Part shown: piece after piece, positions 61,474-64,000 of the stretch
Position numbering within the stretch: the stretch's first letter is position 1
Layout: each line of letters starts with the position of its first letter
From: Mycobacteroides sp. CBMA 271
GTDB taxonomy: Bacteria; Actinomycetota; Actinomycetes; Mycobacteriales; Mycobacteriaceae
DNA: 64,000 nt
NCBI RefSeq assembly: GCF_009729205.1
Contig: NZ_VTHB01000002.1
Location: forward strand, 186,001-250,000
Direction: 5' to 3'
Position numbers and translations under genes: made by a program
The notes under the pieces: model-generated
Database searches by the model: none
The model's input: the letters and a program-made list of their open reading frames with translations, nothing else
What the model was told of the DNA's origin: nothing

Positions 61474-61586
61474 CCCGGACATGCCTAAGCCTGAATCATG
61501 ACAGCCGTGTCGTCAACCGCTAGTTCATGTTTGATTCATGCGCCGGACAGAGCCGCCAACCCCGCCCAATTTGCTTTGCCCCCCGC

Positions 61587-61646
61587 CGCGAGTGTGCGCT
61601 CAGGGCGAGATTCAGGCGGAAAAGTCTGCGTGGACGCACACTCGCG
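61587..61646 (-). terminator. Inverted repeat downstream of exported protein gene
   Basis: cgcgagtgtgcg (61587-61598) and cgcacactcgcg (61635-61646) are exact 12-bp inverted repeats around a 36-base loop. The stem begins immediately after the stop codon of the minus-strand gene at 61647. Like the hairpin after clpB, it lacks a T run. Confidence 0.55.
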
Positions 61647-62675
61647 CTAGGGCTTGCCCGCCTTGGCGGGTTTCACCGGGGCACTCGGCTTCTTGTCACC
61701 GATATCGCCGAATGCCTTCTTGATAGCTCCACCGACGTCACGCATCACGTTCGGTGGCTTCGCCTTCGTCGTCGGCACCGCATCCCGATTTGGCGTCGTC
61801 GTCGGTGGCTTCAACAGCGCCGTCTGCTGCTTAGACTTCTGCTGCGCGGCAGGAGTTTTCGCCTGGGTGGCGGCGGCCGGCGTGATCGGGATTGGCTTGG
61901 TGAGCGCATCGCGGATCGGCGCCACCGACTCGGCGACCGTGGTCGTCACCGCCTGCCCGACCGCCTGCACCGCCTTGCCGAGGTTGCCGGTGTTTCCCAA
62001 GGTCGTCAGGAAAGCATTGGGCACCCGGGTCACCACGAGCGTGAGCTGTTCTGTCGAATGAAATGCCACCGCCCAGAACACTTCGGTTCCCCGCACCGCA
62101 GCGGCCTCCAACGGCGTGTGGACCACCGGCACCGATTCGGGGCCTGGTGAGTTGTTCAGCGCGTCGAAGAGATCGGAGCGTGCCTGCCCAAGCACCCCGG
62201 GCAAGCTGCCGGGTTGGGTTATCACCGCCTCGCCGATCCGCACGAGCCCCACCGCGATCACCTCGGTACCGAATTGCGTACGCGGCACCACCTGATCCAA
62301 ATCGGTGCGGATGAGTCCGGTCCACACGTTGTTGGCGGCCCCACTCACGGTCGCGCCCGCCAGCCCGAGCGCCTGCACCAGCGGCTGCCCGGACTGCAAC
62401 TGCATCACGAACGTCCCCGGCGCGCTCAGCGCCGCCGCCGGCACCTCGATGACGCCCTGCACCACGAACGGACAGATCAACGAGCAGTTCTGCACCTGGT
62501 TGGCCAAGAATTGGGTAATCAGCGCACCCGGAGCAGGCTGCGTCGACGCGGCGGTGAGGTGGACGTCGACGCGAGCCGCCCTGGTGGGCGACGTGGGCGG
62601 CGGTCCCGCCCCCGCGGCAGTCACGAGTACCGCTGACGCACATGCCACCGCGAGAAGCCTCACGCTTGTAACCAC
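61647..62675 (-). CDS. Exported protein of unknown function
   Basis: 342 residues with a Sec signal (RLLAVACASAVLVTAAGAG). The core (about 50-230) is Ala/Val/Gly-rich with a Cys pair (NCSLIC) and repeated short helices. The last 90 residues are Lys/Pro/Thr-rich and basic (KTPAAQQKSKQQ, GDIGDKKPSAPVKPAK). No enzymatic motif. The basic tail could bind the wall or mycolates. A strong inverted repeat follows the stop. Confidence 0.7.
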   Translation of the reverse strand: MVTSVRLLAVACASAVLVTAAGAGPPPTSPTRAARVDVHLTAASTQPAPGALITQFLANQVQNCSLICPFVVQGVIEVPAAALSAPGTFVMQLQSGQPLVQALGLAGATVSGAANNVWTGLIRTDLDQVVPRTQFGTEVIAVGLVRIGEAVITQPGSLPGVLGQARSDLFDALNNSPGPESVPVVHTPLEAAAVRGTEVFWAVAFHSTEQLTLVVTRVPNAFLTTLGNTGNLGKAVQAVGQAVTTTVAESVAPIRDALTKPIPITPAAATQAKTPAAQQKSKQQTALLKPPTTTPNRDAVPTTKAKPPNVMRDVGGAIKKAFGDIGDKKPSAPVKPAKAGKP

Positions 62676-62714
62676 GAACCAACCCGCTGCCGGGTTCGAT
62701 CTGGGTGAAACCGG

Positions 62715-63125
62715 TTAGGCCCCGGCTTCCTCCGGCACGTCGTGGCGCACCACCCGGACCTTGCCGCGCGGCAGGCTGGCCACGTACCCGTGGTACTTGC
62801 CGTAGATCTCCCATGCCGTATCGAAGTCGTGATGCGGCACGTCGATCACGTGGTCATCGGAGAACTCCAAGTGCAGATCGCCTGTGTCGTTCCATCCGGC
62901 CTCGGTGCAGGTAGCACCCGAGATGCTGAAAAGCGGACGCTCCGCATCCAGGACAGCCTTCGGATCGACACAGACGATTTCCCGTGGCCATCTCCCCGCG
63001 GGGGGAAGCGTGAGCCACATCGGCACGGCGATAACCACCTCGTTGTAGTCACCCAGGCTGATGACCAATCCGTCACGGAACATGATCCGTTGGACTGGCG
63101 AGCCTTCAATCCATGCTTCGGACAT
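62715..63125 (-). CDS. Small conserved protein (DUF6188-like)
   Basis: 136 residues, beta-rich: MFRDGLVISLGDYNEVVIAV, RPLFSISGATCTEAGWND and GDLHLEFSDDHVIDVPHHD. This pattern belongs to a small mycobacterial family (DUF6188) of unknown function. No signal peptide, so cytosolic. Start ATG 63125. It lies 39 bp upstream of the exported protein gene on the same strand. Confidence 0.75.
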   Translation of the reverse strand: MSEAWIEGSPVQRIMFRDGLVISLGDYNEVVIAVPMWLTLPPAGRWPREIVCVDPKAVLDAERPLFSISGATCTEAGWNDTGDLHLEFSDDHVIDVPHHDFDTAWEIYGKYHGYVASLPRGKVRVVRHDVPEEAGA

Positions 63126-63242
63126 ACCTTCACTCTGGACCCGCCATAGGGCAGGCACAAGGGGTTGACTTCACAAGTTTTGTTGTCGAAAATATACGAA
63201 ACGTAAACGAAATTTCTGCTGCCCGCGGACCGTCGGCAGCAC

Positions 63243-64000
63243 TCAGTTTTGCTTGGATTTCGCTCCGCTTCCGGCTTCCGCTGACACCTTCTCCGGCTTA
63301 CCCGTTTTTTGCGGGACAGACTGCACCACTACAGCTTTAGGGATAACCGTGACGGGCATCAGCATCTCGATGGCCTTGTCCGTGTACACGCGGTAGCCGA
63401 AGTCCGGTTGGTATCCATGGATTTCCGGGGTGTCAAGGGTCCGGATGAAGCCCAGAATCTCCCTGCTGAACACCTGTCCTGGCACCAGCACAGGGAATCC
63501 CGGCGGGTAGGGCGTGACGAAGGTCGCGGACACCACATCGGTACCTGCGTTGAGCTTCTCGATGATCTCCTCGTCGCTGAGGTATTCGCAGTTGGTGTCG
63601 GTGTATGACAGGTAGAACGCCTTGCGCACGTCGCCCTCGGGGGTCTGCCCATCCAGGAACGCCGGGTGGAAGCCGCTGAAGTTCGGCATGGCGGCGCTTT
63701 GGGCGGTCAGACGGTGCACCCGCCGCTCGAACCGGGCCCGCTCTTCGATTCCCATCTCACCGATGCGCTCATCGAGCTCGCGGGCGATCTTGACCAATAC
63801 CTCTACCAGGAAGGCCACCGAGCTGCGCGTGGTGCCGATATTCGTCATGAACAGCACGGTGTTTCGCGATGTCTTGTTGATCTGCACACCGTGGCGGTCC
63901 ATCAACTGGTCGCGTTTGAACTCGTCGCCGTCGTAGCCGGTGTGTCCGATGGACAGGGTGATGCGCGACGGATCCAGCACGAATTCATCGGTAGCCCAGG
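63243..64000 (-). CDS. Orn/Lys/Arg decarboxylase, C-terminal part (cut by right edge)
   Basis: At least 250 C-terminal residues of a fold type I PLP decarboxylase of basic amino acids. The visible part follows the PLP domain: DPSRITLSIGHTGYDGDEF, GVQINKTSRNTVLFMTNIG and the C-terminal domain with VTPYPPGFPVLVPGQVFS, the usual signature. The frame is open to the window edge. Homologs in mycobacteria (Rv2531c) are about 950 residues. The specificity cannot be read here. Confidence 0.88.
   Translation of the reverse strand, partial: WATDEFVLDPSRITLSIGHTGYDGDEFKRDQLMDRHGVQINKTSRNTVLFMTNIGTTRSSVAFLVEVLVKIARELDERIGEMGIEERARFERRVHRLTAQSAAMPNFSGFHPAFLDGQTPEGDVRKAFYLSYTDTNCEYLSDEEIIEKLNAGTDVVSATFVTPYPPGFPVLVPGQVFSREILGFIRTLDTPEIHGYQPDFGYRVYTDKAIEMLMPVTVIPKAVVVQSVPQKTGKPEKVSAEAGSGAKSKQN

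Overview
The window is a chromosomal segment of a high-GC actinobacterium. Gene content and order point to a rapidly growing member of the Mycobacteriaceae, most like the Mycobacteroides abscessus/chelonae group. Four blocks follow the M. tuberculosis order known to me: pyrE-ttfA-clpB-flavohemoglobin (Rv0382c-Rv0385), hspR-dnaJ1-grpE-dnaK (Rv0353-Rv0350), iniC-iniA-iniB (Rv0343-Rv0341) with an iniR-like gene, an Fe-S protein and aspC (Rv0339c-Rv0337c), and exported protein-dcd-udgA (Rv0320-Rv0322). All family names were assigned from memory of motifs and synteny. No database search was run.

Layout. 1-5.1 kb: lipoprotein end, pyrE, an SDR, ttfA (mycolate transport accessory) and clpB under a HAIR/SigH-type promoter. 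5.3-9.1 kb: three SRPBCC genes behind a TetR regulator, divergent from a membrane protein. 9.5-13.8 kb: type II flavohemoglobin and three paralogous two-module lipoproteins with 4-bp overlaps. 13.9-18.1 kb: the dnaK-grpE-dnaJ1-hspR operon with two HAIR operators. 18.4-25.0 kb: small exported and redox genes (lipoprotein, MBL protein, CcdA/TlpA pair), a secreted GH5 glycosidase, an F420-type oxidoreductase and two Pro/Thr-tailed membrane proteins.

25.1-41.5 kb is the envelope-stress region: two secreted paralogs, iniC, iniA, iniB, a DoxX-like protein, a second IniB-N protein, and a membrane-anchored Hsp70-like protein translationally coupled to an IniR-like STAND regulator. A large Fe-S oxidoreductase (possible IdeR box and two GTTAC-N6-GTAAC palindromes upstream) and an aminotransferase follow. 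41.6-46.9 kb: udgA, a second Hsp70-like Pro/Gly-rich membrane protein, dcd and two tandem L,D-transpeptidase-like exported proteins.

47-58.9 kb: an alpha/beta hydrolase with an Asp nucleophile, a small exported protein, then DoxX-like protein, formylglycine-generating enzyme, transglutaminase-like protein and a TAT-exported sulfatase (the enzyme's likely substrate). A DUF2218 protein, a MalT/LuxR-type regulator and an HtrA-like protease follow. 59.3-60.9 kb: tRNA-Gly(CCC) and a roughly 1.5-kb low-GC insertion carrying a VIT1-type transporter, bounded by a 46-bp duplication of the tRNA 3' half. 61-64 kb: two small convergent genes, an exported protein, a small conserved protein and the C-terminal part of an Orn/Lys/Arg decarboxylase running off the right edge.

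The most interesting system is the ini region. An Hsp70-like ATPase domain is fused through one membrane helix to a Thr/Pro-rich outer tail, and it shares a 4-bp junction with an IniR-type ATPase that has no ATG/GTG/TTG start before its Walker A motif. Two other small proteins in the window carry the same membrane-tail module without the ATPase. Similar G/C-run palindromes precede both iniB and the Hsp70-like/iniR pair.
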